In this document: piece by piece, positions 8,056-16,797 of the stretch
How positions within the stretch are numbered: the stretch's first letter is position 1
How the letters are laid out: each line of letters opens with the position of its first letter
Assembly (NCBI RefSeq): GCF_003060865.1
Contig: NZ_CP028918.1
Coordinates: 1,786,001 to 1,850,000, forward strand
Length of the DNA stretch: 64,000 nucleotides
Direction of reading: 5' to 3'
DNA from: Gemmobacter aquarius
GTDB taxonomy: Bacteria > Pseudomonadota > Alphaproteobacteria > Rhodobacterales > Rhodobacteraceae
Notes under the pieces: generated by a model
The model's database searches: none
The model's input: the letters and a program-made list of their open reading frames with translations, nothing else
What the model was told of the DNA's origin: nothing
Position numbers and translations under genes: made by a program

Positions 8056-9234
8056 TCACGCCACCTGACCTGCCGCCCAGCCCGATGACCAGGCCCACTG
8101 GAAATTATACCCGCCGAGCCAACCGGTTACGTCGACAACCTCGCCCACGAAATAAAGCCCCGGCACGCCCTTTGCCTCCATCGTCCGGCCATCCAGCGCA
8201 TCGGTATCCACCCCGCCAAGCGTGACCTCTGCCGTGCGGTAGCCTTCCGACCCGACAGGCACCAGCGACCAGCGCTGCACCATCGCGGCCACCTCGTCCA
8301 GCTTTGCGCGCCCCATCTCGGCCATCGGTCCCGTCACCCCCGCCGCCGCCTCGACATGGCGGGCAAGCCGCTCGGGCAGCAGCTTTCCCAGTGCGGTCCG
8401 CAGCATCGCCCGCCCCGCTGCCTGCTTTTCGGCCCGCAGCACCGCACCCACATCCACCCCCGGCGCAAGGTCCAGCATCACCGCCTCGCCCTCGCGCCAA
8501 TAACTCGAGATTTGCAGCACCGCAGGCCCCGACAGCCCGCGATGCGTGAACAGCACCGCCTCGTCGAACCCGGTCTTGCCGCAACTCACCCGCGCCTGCC
8601 CGGAAACGCCGGCCAGCGGCGCCATCCACTCCAACTCCTGCGCTGCAAAGGTCAGCGGCACCAGCGCAGGCCGCGTCTCGACCAACGGCAAGCCGAATGC
8701 ACCGGCCACCTGATAGCCGTAGCCCGTCGCCCCCATCTTCGGAATCGACTTGCCCCCCGTTGCAACGATCACCGCGCCGCCTGCCACCAAACCGCGCCCG
8801 GTCTCGACGCTGAAACCGCCTGCCTCGCGCCGCACCTCGCCGAGGGTGCAACCCAGCCATAACTCTACCCCCGCCGCCGCCATGTCGCGCAACAGCATCT
8901 GCACGATCTGTGTCGCCGACCCGTCGCAGAACAACTGGCCAAGCGTCTTTTCATGCCAGCCGATTCCCGCCGCATCGACCCGCGCCACGAAATCCCGCGC
9001 CGTATAGCGTTTCAGCGCCGAAAGGGCGAAGCGCGGATTGCGGCTGATGAATCGCTCGGGCGCAATCCCGAGGTTTGTGAAATTGCACCGCCCCCCGCCC
9101 GAGATGCGAATCTTCTCGCCCGCAGCCTTGGCATGATCGACGACAAGCACCCGCCGCCCGCGCCGCCCGGCCTCGATGGCGGCGAACATTCCGGCCGCTC
9201 CGGCCCCCAAAACGATGACATCGAACCGTTGCAT
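8056..9234 (-). CDS. NAD(P)/FAD-dependent oxidoreductase, BaiN/HI0933 family
   Basis: A 392-residue flavoprotein. The N terminus carries the FAD Rossmann motif VIVLGAGAAGMFAAIEAGRRG, then GEKIRISGGGRCNFTNL, the hallmark of the HI0933/BaiN family, and a late GLYFVGEVVDVTGWLGGYN FAD-contact motif near the C terminus. Family members are often annotated as aminoacetone oxidase-like; the substrate is unknown. The ATG at 9234 begins directly at the Rossmann fold (MQRFDVIV). It is transcribed toward rpsI and appears monocistronic. Confidence 0.85.
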   Translation of the reverse strand: MQRFDVIVLGAGAAGMFAAIEAGRRGRRVLVVDHAKAAGEKIRISGGGRCNFTNLGIAPERFISRNPRFALSALKRYTARDFVARVDAAGIGWHEKTLGQLFCDGSATQIVQMLLRDMAAAGVELWLGCTLGEVRREAGGFSVETGRGLVAGGAVIVATGGKSIPKMGATGYGYQVAGAFGLPLVETRPALVPLTFAAQELEWMAPLAGVSGQARVSCGKTGFDEAVLFTHRGLSGPAVLQISSYWREGEAVMLDLAPGVDVGAVLRAEKQAAGRAMLRTALGKLLPERLARHVEAAAGVTGPMAEMGRAKLDEVAAMVQRWSLVPVGSEGYRTAEVTLGGVDTDALDGRTMEAKGVPGLYFVGEVVDVTGWLGGYNFQWAWSSGWAAGQVA

Positions 9235-9338
9235 GGTGCCAGACCTACCCTTCCCCCCAACCGCTGGCAATCACCGCTTTTTTCCGCAATTCCCCCCTTG
9301 CAGCCCCCCGAACCCTTCGCTAAACACCCGCTCACGGT

Positions 9339-9413
9339 TGGGGCGTCGCCAAGTGGTAAGGCATCGGTTTTTGGTACCGACATACCTAGGTTCGAATCCT
9401 AGCGCCCCAGCCA
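9339..9413 (+). tRNA. tRNA-Gln (anticodon TTG)
   Basis: A 75-nt cloverleaf. Acceptor arm TGGGGCG (9339-9345) pairs with CGCCCCA (9403-9409), G is the discriminator and CCA is encoded. The anticodon stem CGGT/ACCG encloses a loop with TTG as anticodon, and the T arm has the GGTTCGAATCC block. It reads CAA and CAG (by wobble) glutamine codons. Confidence 0.97.
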
Positions 9414-9432
9414 ACCTCCTCTCTCTTGATTA

Positions 9433-9460
9433 ATGTTACGCAATTACAATGTCGTAACAT
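9433..9460. promoter_or_regulatory. Operator-like inverted repeat ATGTTACG/CGTAACAT
   Basis: Perfect 8-bp arms ATGTTACG (9433-9440) and CGTAACAT (9453-9460) separated by 12 bp, in the 177-bp gap between tRNA-Gln and the BNR-repeat gene. The 20-bp centre-to-centre spacing places both arms on one DNA face, as for a dimeric repressor. No T tract follows, so a terminator is unlikely. The cognate regulator is not in the window. Confidence 0.45.
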
Positions 9461-9590
9461 CGCCTGACCGGGGCGATCCGTGCATCAGGCAAACCCGGGC
9501 AAAGATCCGCAAGTCGCCGGCATCTCCACTGTTAAGCAATCGCCAAAAGGCGCAGCATCGGCACCAAAGCACTTGCCCCGGGGTTCGGCC

Positions 9591-10733
9591 ATGCAGGATG
9601 TCTCGCTTCTCGTCGGCACGACAAAGGGTGCTTTCGTGATCACCGGCCAAAGAGCCGAATGGTCGCTCCGTGGTCCTTTCTGTCAGGGCTGGCCGATCAA
9701 CCATTTCATTTCCGACGGATCGACACTCTGGGCTGCCGGTGGCAGCGACTGGCACGGCGCAGGCGTCTGGCGATCGACCGACCAAGGCGAAAGCTGGCAG
9801 CTTGCCAAACTGGCCAATGGCCAAGGCGATGCCTTCCTTGCCGAACACCCCGAAATCGCCGCGAAGATCGGGATGGAGCCAGCACCCCCCGCCCCGTTCA
9901 CCGGCCGCCTTTGCGCGATCTGGTCGTTGCACAAGGTCGGGCGCACCCTCTATTGCGGGGCCAAACCCGCCACATTGCTGCAAAGCACCGACGACGGCCT
10001 GACATGGTCGGTGGTCGAGGGGCTCTCGAACCACCCCTCGGGTCCAAGCTGGGAACCGGGTGCAGCAGGTCTCACCCTTCACACCATCCTGAGCGACCCC
10101 GATAATCCCGCCCACCTCTGGATCGGCATCTCTGCGGCAGGGGTCTTCGCCTCGGAAGACGGCGGCGCATCGTGGGACCGCCGCAACCGCCTCGCGAACG
10201 AGTGGGGTCAAGTCAGCGGCGGCCACAGCAACGACGGCTGCGGCCACGAGGTCGGCTACTGCGTCCATAACATGGCCCTCGCCACGGGATCCGACCTGAT
10301 CTACCAGCAAAACCACCACGGCGTGTTCCGAAGCCCCGATGGCGGGCGCAGCTGGCATGACATCACCGCAGGCCTGCCCTCGTCTTTCGGCTTTCCGGTC
10401 GCCGTCAACCCGCATGATCCCGCGATGATCTGGACCTTGCCGCTGAACGGCGACACCAAGGGCCGCTACCCGCCCGACGCACGCGCCCTTGTGTGGAAAT
10501 CCTGCGATGGCGGCGCGACGTGGCAGGGTCATGGCAAGGGCCTTCCGGACCGCAACTGCTTTTTCACCGTGCTCCGGCAAGCCATGGCAACCGACCGGAA
10601 CAGCCTGTCGGGCCTGTATTTCGGCACGAACAGCGGCAGCATCTTTGCAAGCCATGACGAAGGCGAGACGTGGCAGACCGCCGCCCAGCATCTTCCAACA
10701 GTGCTTTGCGTCGAAACCGTGCCGGACAATTGA
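9591..10733 (+). CDS. BNR/Asp-box repeat protein (sialidase-like beta-propeller)
   Basis: A 380-residue protein containing six Asp-box motifs of type S-x-D-x-G-x-x-W: STDQGESW, STDDGLTW, SEDGGASW, SPDGGRSW, SCDGGATW and SHDEGETW. They mark a six- or seven-bladed propeller as in exo-alpha-sialidases, VPS10 domains and many non-enzymatic propellers. No signal peptide is seen, so it is probably cytoplasmic and a sialidase role is not supported. The ATG at 9591 opens directly on blade 1 (MQDVSLLVGTTKGAFVI). The next gene starts 65 bp later on the same strand. Confidence 0.75.
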   Translation: MQDVSLLVGTTKGAFVITGQRAEWSLRGPFCQGWPINHFISDGSTLWAAGGSDWHGAGVWRSTDQGESWQLAKLANGQGDAFLAEHPEIAAKIGMEPAPPAPFTGRLCAIWSLHKVGRTLYCGAKPATLLQSTDDGLTWSVVEGLSNHPSGPSWEPGAAGLTLHTILSDPDNPAHLWIGISAAGVFASEDGGASWDRRNRLANEWGQVSGGHSNDGCGHEVGYCVHNMALATGSDLIYQQNHHGVFRSPDGGRSWHDITAGLPSSFGFPVAVNPHDPAMIWTLPLNGDTKGRYPPDARALVWKSCDGGATWQGHGKGLPDRNCFFTVLRQAMATDRNSLSGLYFGTNSGSIFASHDEGETWQTAAQHLPTVLCVETVPDN

Positions 10734-10797
10734 CCATGCGCGGAACTCTGCCGTCCCGAAATCCGTTAAGCAGTCCACGCATCAACCGAGGCGGCCC

Positions 10798-11736
10798 GTG
10801 TCCGATACGACAGTCTCCATCACCACTGTGTCCAGCCCACCCGGTTCCCGCGTCGCCGAACAAAAGCGCGGCGTCCGCCAACGCCTGCTCGCCTGGCTGT
10901 CCAATCGTTTCCAGCACCATGTCCCGGCCTGCACCGACCTGCGCGGCGTCACATCCGACCCGATGCACGCAGCCTATCTCTGGCCGGAAAGCCCGTTCCT
11001 GATCGACGTCGCCTCTGGCGCCTGTCTCGGCCTGCATTCGGTCGCCTTTCCTATGTCGCCGCGCGGGCAGAACCCCTTCGTCCAGACCGTCCGCGCCATG
11101 GACAAGGGGCTGGACACCTACGCAGGGTCCGCTCTCTACGCCTATTATGAACGCTTCCGGCCCGCCACTGCCGCTGCCGCGATCGGCGTGTCGCCACAGG
11201 TTGCCCATCCCGATCTGCTCCGCCCCGCCTCTGCCGCCACCCTGCCGTGGGATTTTCGCGACCCTGCTGCGGCACAGGCCTTCTGGACCGGTGTCTGCGC
11301 CCATGATTACCGCCAGCACGGCTTCGATCTGACCTTCAGCGACGGATGGAAGGCATGGGGTCCAGCCACCGAAGTGGCCGGTGCCGCCGAGTTCACCCGC
11401 CTTGCCCGCCTGCACCGTTCGATCAAATCGCGCGGCTACCTGCGCCATCCGGCGCATGACGGCGACATACAGGGTGTCATCCTGCGCCATCATGACCAGA
11501 CCCGCATCCTGTTGACCGCAGGCCAGCACCGCGCCGCCGTCCTCGCGGCCTTGGGTCACGAAACCCTGCCCGTCCGGCTGACCGCTTCGGTGATAGACCG
11601 GTCCGGGGTCGCCCATTGGCCGAACGTCAAGCGCGGCATCTTCAGCCAGACGCTCGCGCTTTCCGTCTTCGACCGCATCTTCGCCGGTCGCCAACCCTAC
11701 GGCCAAGCGTCCAACCGCCTGCGCACCGTTCGGTGA
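10798..11736 (+). CDS. Conserved hypothetical protein with ParB-like C-terminal segment
   Basis: A 312-residue protein of unknown function. GTG at 10798 is chosen because GAGG lies six bases upstream and sequence further upstream only mirrors the BNR gene. The central part is rich in aromatic residues (ALYAYYERFRP, HGFDLTFSDGWKAWGP). The later stretch ILLTAGQHRAAVLAALGHET recalls the ParB/Srx 'GxxRxxAxxxLG' motif, which could mean nucleotide or DNA binding, but the match is short. It follows the BNR gene and precedes a lipoprotein gene by 91 bp; the three may form an operon. Confidence 0.5.
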   Translation: MSDTTVSITTVSSPPGSRVAEQKRGVRQRLLAWLSNRFQHHVPACTDLRGVTSDPMHAAYLWPESPFLIDVASGACLGLHSVAFPMSPRGQNPFVQTVRAMDKGLDTYAGSALYAYYERFRPATAAAAIGVSPQVAHPDLLRPASAATLPWDFRDPAAAQAFWTGVCAHDYRQHGFDLTFSDGWKAWGPATEVAGAAEFTRLARLHRSIKSRGYLRHPAHDGDIQGVILRHHDQTRILLTAGQHRAAVLAALGHETLPVRLTASVIDRSGVAHWPNVKRGIFSQTLALSVFDRIFAGRQPYGQASNRLRTVR

Positions 11737-11827
11737 TCGACCTGCGGCCTTGGCGTTCTTGACACGCCCACGGCACTGGTCCACACCCGCCGCAACCCCT
11801 TCATGACGAGCTGCAAGGATCGACCAA

Positions 11828-12283
11828 GTGCCCCGTTTCCTGCCCCTCTCCCTCGCCCTTCTTGCCACGGCCGGCCTGACCGCCTGCGGCTCCTCGACCG
11901 AGATCCGCATGTATCCCGTGTCCGGCCCCCTCGCGCTAGAACAACCGCTTCCGGTGATCGAGGCGACCGCCAAGAATGCCGACGGCGCTTCGGGCAACCT
12001 GAAATTCCGCCTGCCCGACGGCACGCGCTGCGATGGCACATGGGCCTCGGTCGCGCCCAAGGTGGTGTCACGCAACCGTGGCCTGTCGATCCGCCTGTCG
12101 GGACCGGGCGGCGATCTGGGCGGCAAGACCGAAACCGTCGGCGGGGTGAACCCGGGCGAGCTGTTCGCCGTCTGCCGTGACAACACCCAGGTGCAGGGCG
12201 ATTTCGTCATGGGCTCGGGCACCACCAGCGGCACCGGCCAGGCGACCGACACGCGCGGCAACGCCTACCGCTTGCTGTTCTAG
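11828..12283 (+). CDS. Putative lipoprotein
   Basis: A 151-residue protein starting at GTG 11828. Residues 1-20 are a lipoprotein signal (PLSLALLATAGLTAC) with lipobox LTAC, so Cys20 should be lipidated. The mature part is Gly/Thr-rich with KFRLPDGTRCDGTWASV and ends TRGNAYRLLF, resembling small periplasmic beta-rich lipoproteins of Rhodobacteraceae with no known function. It converges on aroB with only 11 bp between the stops. Confidence 0.7.
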   Translation: MPRFLPLSLALLATAGLTACGSSTEIRMYPVSGPLALEQPLPVIEATAKNADGASGNLKFRLPDGTRCDGTWASVAPKVVSRNRGLSIRLSGPGGDLGGKTETVGGVNPGELFAVCRDNTQVQGDFVMGSGTTSGTGQATDTRGNAYRLLF

Positions 12284-12294
12284 CGTCCCGCCTT

Positions 12295-13404
12295 CTAGCG
12301 TAACGCCTCGGCCAGCAGCCCGGTCACCAGACCGGGCGGCACATCCTCGGCCACGAAAGCCTCGCCGATCCCGCGCGCCAGCACGAAACGCAGCCGCCCG
12401 TCGATCACCTTCTTGTCCTGCCCCATCAACCCGACCAGCGTCGCCGCATCCGGCAAATCGCCCGGAATGTCGCGCAGATCGGTCTTCATCCCCATCGCCT
12501 TCAGATGCGCCCGCACACGGCTTGGCGCTTCCTGCGAACAAAGCCCCATGCGCTGCGACAGCTCGAAGGCCAGCGCGCAGCCGATCGCCACCCCTTCACC
12601 ATGCAGCAACCGGTCGGAATAGCCCGTGGCCCTTTCCAGCGCATGGCAGAACGTATGGCCAAGGTTGAGCAGCGCCCGCTCGCCCTCTTCCGTCTCGTCA
12701 CGCGATACGATCCCCGCCTTCATCTCGACCGACCGGCGCACCGCGTATTGCCGCAAGCCCGCATCGCCCGCCGCCATGGCAGGCGCGTTCGCCTCCAGCC
12801 AGTCGAAGAAATCCGCATCCCCCAGAAGCCCGTATTTCACCACCTCGCCATAACCGGCCAGAAAATCGCGCGCGGGCAGCGTGGCCAAAGCGTCGATATC
12901 GGCCAGCACCAGCGACGGCTGATGGAACGCCCCCACAAGGTTCTTCCCCTGCGGCGTGTTGATCCCGGTCTTGCCGCCAACCGAACTGTCGACCTGCGCC
13001 AGCAGCGTCGTCGGTATCTGCACGAACCGCACGCCCCGCCGCAGCACGGCACTGGCGAACCCCACCAGATCGCCGATCACCCCGCCGCCGAATGCTACCA
13101 CCACATCGCGCCGCTCGATCTTTTGCTCCAGCAGCCATTCCACGCAGACCGCGAACTGCGCCCAGCCCTTGGTCCCCTCGCCCGCAGGCAGCGCAAGCGA
13201 CGTGACCGCGATCCCCTCGGCCTCGAAACTTGCCACCAAGGCCTCCAGATGCACCGCAGCCACGGTTTCATCCGTCACGACAGCCACCTTGCGGCGTTTC
13301 AGCAACGGCGCGATCTCGGCCCCTGCCCGCCCGATCAGCCCCGGCCCGATCCGCACCTCGTAAGACCGCAGACCCAGATCTACGGCGACGGTCTCAATCC
13401 TCAT
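12295..13404 (-). CDS. aroB: 3-dehydroquinate synthase
   Basis: A 369-residue protein converting DAHP to 3-dehydroquinate, second step of the shikimate pathway. Motifs include VAFGGGVIGDLVGFAS (NAD and substrate region), PTTLLAQVDSSVGGKTGIN and the metal-ligand His in LNLGHTFCHALE and HGEGVAIG. The ATG at 13404 (MRIETVAVDLG) gives the normal family length. It is 4 bp downstream of aroK on the same strand, the usual aroK-aroB pair. Confidence 0.97.
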   Translation of the reverse strand: MRIETVAVDLGLRSYEVRIGPGLIGRAGAEIAPLLKRRKVAVVTDETVAAVHLEALVASFEAEGIAVTSLALPAGEGTKGWAQFAVCVEWLLEQKIERRDVVVAFGGGVIGDLVGFASAVLRRGVRFVQIPTTLLAQVDSSVGGKTGINTPQGKNLVGAFHQPSLVLADIDALATLPARDFLAGYGEVVKYGLLGDADFFDWLEANAPAMAAGDAGLRQYAVRRSVEMKAGIVSRDETEEGERALLNLGHTFCHALERATGYSDRLLHGEGVAIGCALAFELSQRMGLCSQEAPSRVRAHLKAMGMKTDLRDIPGDLPDAATLVGLMGQDKKVIDGRLRFVLARGIGEAFVAEDVPPGLVTGLLAEALR

Positions 13405-13408
13405 TCGT

Positions 13409-13951
13409 TCATTCCTGTCCCAGAACCTCGGGGCGCGCCGCAAGGGCCGCCACCACCTTCGCTGCCATATCCTCGACCGACAGATCGGCCGCCGAATCCA
13501 CGACAATTTCGGCCTGCGCGTAAAGCGGCACCCGTGCCTCGTAAAGCTGGCGCAGCGTCTCGCGCGGGTTGGCGGTCCGAAGCAGGGGACGCGTCGTCTT
13601 GTGCCGCACCCGCTGCCAGAGCAGGTCAAGATCAGCCCGAAGCCAGACCGAAACCCCCGCCCCCGCGATCAGCGCGCGGTTCTGTTCCGCCAGAAACGCC
13701 CCGCCCCCCGTCGACAGGATGCACGGCTCGCCGCGCAACAGCCGCCCCAACACCTCGGTCTCGCGGGCGCGAAAGAACGGCTCGCCGTCGCGGGCAAATA
13801 TCTCGGCAATCGACCGGTGCGCCGCCTTGACGATTTCTTCGTCCGAATCAACAAACGGCACGCCAAGCAACCGCGCCGCGGCAGTGCCCACGGCCGTCTT
13901 GCCCGCCCCCATCATTCCGACCATCACGACCGTCTTCTTCAGCCGCAGCAC
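13409..13951 (-). CDS. aroK: Shikimate kinase
   Basis: A 180-residue P-loop kinase phosphorylating shikimate at the 3-position. It shows Walker A GMMGAGKTAVG, DSDEEI for Mg/shikimate, FRARETEVL, STGGGAF for substrate and RPLL in the lid. GTG at 13951 is preferred: GGAG lies eight bases upstream, and the protein opens with LKKTVVMVGMMGAGK as in other AroK proteins. Longer in-frame versions exist but have no conserved sequence. Confidence 0.93.
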   Translation of the reverse strand: MLRLKKTVVMVGMMGAGKTAVGTAAARLLGVPFVDSDEEIVKAAHRSIAEIFARDGEPFFRARETEVLGRLLRGEPCILSTGGGAFLAEQNRALIAGAGVSVWLRADLDLLWQRVRHKTTRPLLRTANPRETLRQLYEARVPLYAQAEIVVDSAADLSVEDMAAKVVAALAARPEVLGQE

Positions 13952-14185
13952 GATCAAAACTCCGTCATTTCGTTCCCAAAGGCCGCAAAGCGGCACGAAC
14001 CCGCCACCCTGCACCCCGTTCTTGCCGTCCTGAATGGCGTGATCTTGCAGCGAAAGCCATATATAATCGCGCAAGGTGCCGTGGCATTCATGCAGGAAAG
14101 GCCGTATCACCTGTCAAAAGCCGCACGATCCCGTCAGACGGATCGCAACGAATGGCGCGTCGTCGGGCAGAAAAAGGGCAAGCGA

Positions 14186-14320
14186 ATGGGTCGGATCCTC
14201 AAGGCGCTGTTGGTGCTGGTACTTCTCGGGCTGGTTGGCCTGACCGGCTTTGCCTATGTCGCCGACCTGACGCCCGCCAAGGGCGAAGTCAAGGTTCCGG
14301 TGACGTTGAATGCCGACTGA
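14186..14320 (+). CDS. Small single-span membrane protein
   Basis: A 44-residue protein beginning MGRILKALLVLVLLGLVGL, one hydrophobic helix followed by a short tail TPAKGEVKVPVTLNAD. Its 3' end overlaps the start of the next gene by 11 bp. The overlap, the AGGG upstream and clear protein-like composition support it. The preceding 234-bp gap to the divergent aroK must contain its promoter; TATAAT at 14062 is a candidate -10 box without a good -35. Function unknown. Confidence 0.65.
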   Translation: MGRILKALLVLVLLGLVGLTGFAYVADLTPAKGEVKVPVTLNAD

Positions 14321-15860
14321 CAAGCCGACCGGACTGGCACTGGCCCTTTTCCTTTTCGCCGCTCCGGCTTGGGCCGAAGACCCGCTGTCCGCCATCGACT
14401 GGCTGTCGCAATCCGTCTCGCAACCCGCAGCGCCGGCCAAGACCGGCCCCGTCGAACCGCCCGTGTCCGAGGGCGTGACCAACGGCGATGTCTCGGTTTC
14501 GGTCATCGGCGGCCCGTCGCAAGACGCCATCGGCCTGCTGCGCCCCGAGGTGACGGGCCTCCCCGCCAACCTCTGGGGCCTCGGCACCACCGACGGCATC
14601 GCCAGCGCCATCGCCCGCGAACGCACCACCACGCTTCCCGCCCTGCGCGGCCTGCTGATGTCGGTCCTGCTGGCCGAAGCTACGCCGCCCGCCGACAGCA
14701 AACCCGGCGCGAAACTGCTGCTGGCCCGCATCGACAAGCTGCTCGACCTCGGCGCGCTCGATCAGGCCCGCGCGCTTCTCGACGCCTCCGGTGCCCGCAG
14801 CCCCGACCTCTTCCGCCGCTCCTTCGACGTGGCACTGCTGACGGGTGAAGAAGACCGCGGTTGCCGCATCATGGTGTCGTCCCCCGGCCTTGCGCCCACC
14901 TTTCCCGCGCGCATCTTCTGCCTCGCCCGCTCGGGCGACTGGAACGCCGCCGCCCTGACCCTGCGGACCGCGCAAGCCCTTGGCTACGTCACCCCCGAGG
15001 AAGACGCGCTTCTGTCGCGCTTTCTCGACCCCGACTTGTACGAAGGCGACCCCGCCCTTACCCCGCCCGAACGCGTCACCCCGCTGGCGTGGCGCATGTT
15101 CGAAGCCGTGGGTGAACCCCTGCCCACCGCCACCCTGCCCATCGCCTTTGCCCATGCCGAACTGCGCCCGCAAGCCGGCTGGAAAAGCCAGATCGAAGCC
15201 GCCGAACGCCTCGCCCGCGCCGGAGCCATCGCCCCGAACGCGCTTCTGGGCCTTTACACCGAACGTGCCCCCGCGGCATCGGGCGGGGTCTGGGACCGAG
15301 TTGCCGCCTTCCAGCGGTTTGAATCCGCGCTGAACGGCCTTGAACGGCTCGACATCGAGAAAACCCTGCCCGACCTCTGGTCGCGCCTTGCCGAAGTCGA
15401 ACTCGAATCCCCCTTTGCCGAACTTTACGGCGAACCCCTCAACGCGCTCGTGCTGGACGGCGACGCCCGCCGCATCGCCTTCGAGGCGGGCCTGCTCTCC
15501 CCCGCCTTCGAGACCGTCATCAAAGATCACACCCCCGCCACCCCGCGCGAGATGTTCCTGACCGGCATCGCCAAGGGCGATGTCGCCGCCATCCCCGCCC
15601 CCGACAGCCTGTCACGCGCCATAAAACCCGCCTTCACCGGCGCGGCCCTGCCCGATACCCTGCCCGCCGACCTGCAAGCCCTGCTTGACGACAACCGCAC
15701 CGGCGAGGCGATCTTGTCGGCCATCGACCGCATTGAAAGCGGGGTGCAAGGCAACCTCGTCGCCGTCACCGAGGGGCTGACGCTGCTGCGCGTTGTCGGT
15801 CAGGAAAAGATCGCCCGCCGCACTGCGCTGGAACTGATGCTTCTGGAACGGCGTGGCTGA
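14310..15860 (+). CDS. Exported alpha-helical hypothetical protein
   Basis: A 516-residue protein with an N-terminal signal peptide (LALALFLFAAPAWA, cleavage after AWA near residue 22). The mature protein is rich in Ala, Leu and Glu/Asp with repeated helical stretches (LLDLGALDQARALLDASGAR, WNAAALTLRTAQALG), suggesting TPR- or HEAT-like helical repeats in the periplasm. No catalytic motif is seen. It overlaps the upstream small membrane protein and the downstream xerD start, so the three are probably one transcript. In Rhodobacteraceae this type of gene is commonly found before xerD. Confidence 0.7.
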   Translation: MPTDKPTGLALALFLFAAPAWAEDPLSAIDWLSQSVSQPAAPAKTGPVEPPVSEGVTNGDVSVSVIGGPSQDAIGLLRPEVTGLPANLWGLGTTDGIASAIARERTTTLPALRGLLMSVLLAEATPPADSKPGAKLLLARIDKLLDLGALDQARALLDASGARSPDLFRRSFDVALLTGEEDRGCRIMVSSPGLAPTFPARIFCLARSGDWNAAALTLRTAQALGYVTPEEDALLSRFLDPDLYEGDPALTPPERVTPLAWRMFEAVGEPLPTATLPIAFAHAELRPQAGWKSQIEAAERLARAGAIAPNALLGLYTERAPAASGGVWDRVAAFQRFESALNGLERLDIEKTLPDLWSRLAEVELESPFAELYGEPLNALVLDGDARRIAFEAGLLSPAFETVIKDHTPATPREMFLTGIAKGDVAAIPAPDSLSRAIKPAFTGAALPDTLPADLQALLDDNRTGEAILSAIDRIESGVQGNLVAVTEGLTLLRVVGQEKIARRTALELMLLERRG

Positions 15861-16797
15861 CATGGCACCCGACAGCCCCGACCAGTGGATTTCCACCTTC
15901 CTCGCCGCCAGCGCAGCCGAGCTTGACGCAGCGCGCAACACCCAGCTTGCCTATGGCCGCGATCTCAAGGATTTCGCCGCATGGCTCGCCCACCGTGGCC
16001 AGTCTTTCGCCACCGCCGATCGCGCCGCCGTCGAGACCTACCTGATATCCTGCGAAGCCGAAGGCCTTGCCAAGGCCACCCGCGCCCGCCGCCTGTCGTC
16101 GATCCGCCAACTCTACCGCTTCGCCCATGGCGAAGGCTGGCGCAGCGACAACCCTGCCCTGCGCCTCACCGGTCCCGGTGCGACCAAATCGCTGCCGAAA
16201 ACCCTGACCGTGGATCAGGTCGACCGCCTGCTCGACGCCGCCCGCACCAAGGGCCGCTCGGAACCCGAACGCCTGCGAAACCGCGCCCTGATGGAACTGC
16301 TTTACGCCACCGGCATGCGCGTGTCCGAACTCGTCGAACTGCCGGTCGCCGCCGTGCGCGGCGATCCTGCAATGATCCTCGTGCGCGGCAAGGGAGGCAA
16401 GGAACGCATGGTCCCCCTGTCCACCCCCGCCCGCGCCGCCCTGCAAGATTGGCTCAAATCCCGCGACGCCGCCGAAGACCGGGCCCGCAAACTCGGGCAT
16501 CCGCCCGCAAGACACCTTTTCCCCGGCCCCGGTGCCGCAGGCCATCTGACACGCCAGCATTTCCACCTGATGCTCAAAGACATCGCCGTGCTTGCGGGCA
16601 TCTCGCCCGCCGCCGTCACGCCCCACACCCTGCGCCACGCCTTCGCCACCCACCTTCTAGCCGGAGGCGCCGACCTGCGCGTGATCCAGATGCTGCTCGG
16701 CCACGCCGACCTTGCCACCACCGAAATCTACACCCACGTCCTTGATGAACACCTCAAGGCCCTCGTCCTCGACCATCACCCGCTGTCGCGCAAATGA
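15853..16797 (+). CDS. xerD: Site-specific tyrosine recombinase XerD
   Basis: A 314-residue recombinase acting with XerC at dif to resolve chromosome dimers. The N-terminal SAM-like core-binding domain (WISTFLAASAAELDAARNT) is followed by the catalytic domain with the complete set: Arg in ATGMRVSEL (~156), Lys in GKGGKERMVPL, HTLRH, His in LLGHADLATT and nucleophile Tyr in TEIYTHV. GTG at 15853 overlaps the upstream gene; ATG at 15862 is an alternative three codons in. GGAAC is five bases before the GTG, slightly favouring it. The chromosomal context argues against a phage integrase. Confidence 0.92.
   Translation: MADMAPDSPDQWISTFLAASAAELDAARNTQLAYGRDLKDFAAWLAHRGQSFATADRAAVETYLISCEAEGLAKATRARRLSSIRQLYRFAHGEGWRSDNPALRLTGPGATKSLPKTLTVDQVDRLLDAARTKGRSEPERLRNRALMELLYATGMRVSELVELPVAAVRGDPAMILVRGKGGKERMVPLSTPARAALQDWLKSRDAAEDRARKLGHPPARHLFPGPGAAGHLTRQHFHLMLKDIAVLAGISPAAVTPHTLRHAFATHLLAGGADLRVIQMLLGHADLATTEIYTHVLDEHLKALVLDHHPLSRK

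Noticed and set aside
9480..9590. Extended N terminus for the BNR protein
   Set aside because: The extra 37 residues have no signal peptide or conservation, and the first propeller motif begins at the ATG at 9591.
14041..14067. Promoter TTGCAG...TATAAT before the small membrane protein
   Set aside because: The -10 box is good, but the spacer would be 11 bp, too short for sigma-70, and no other -35 is convincing.
15853..16797. Tyrosine recombinase as sign of a phage or integrative element
   Set aside because: It is XerD-like over its full length, lies in a housekeeping run, and has no att repeats or phage genes nearby.
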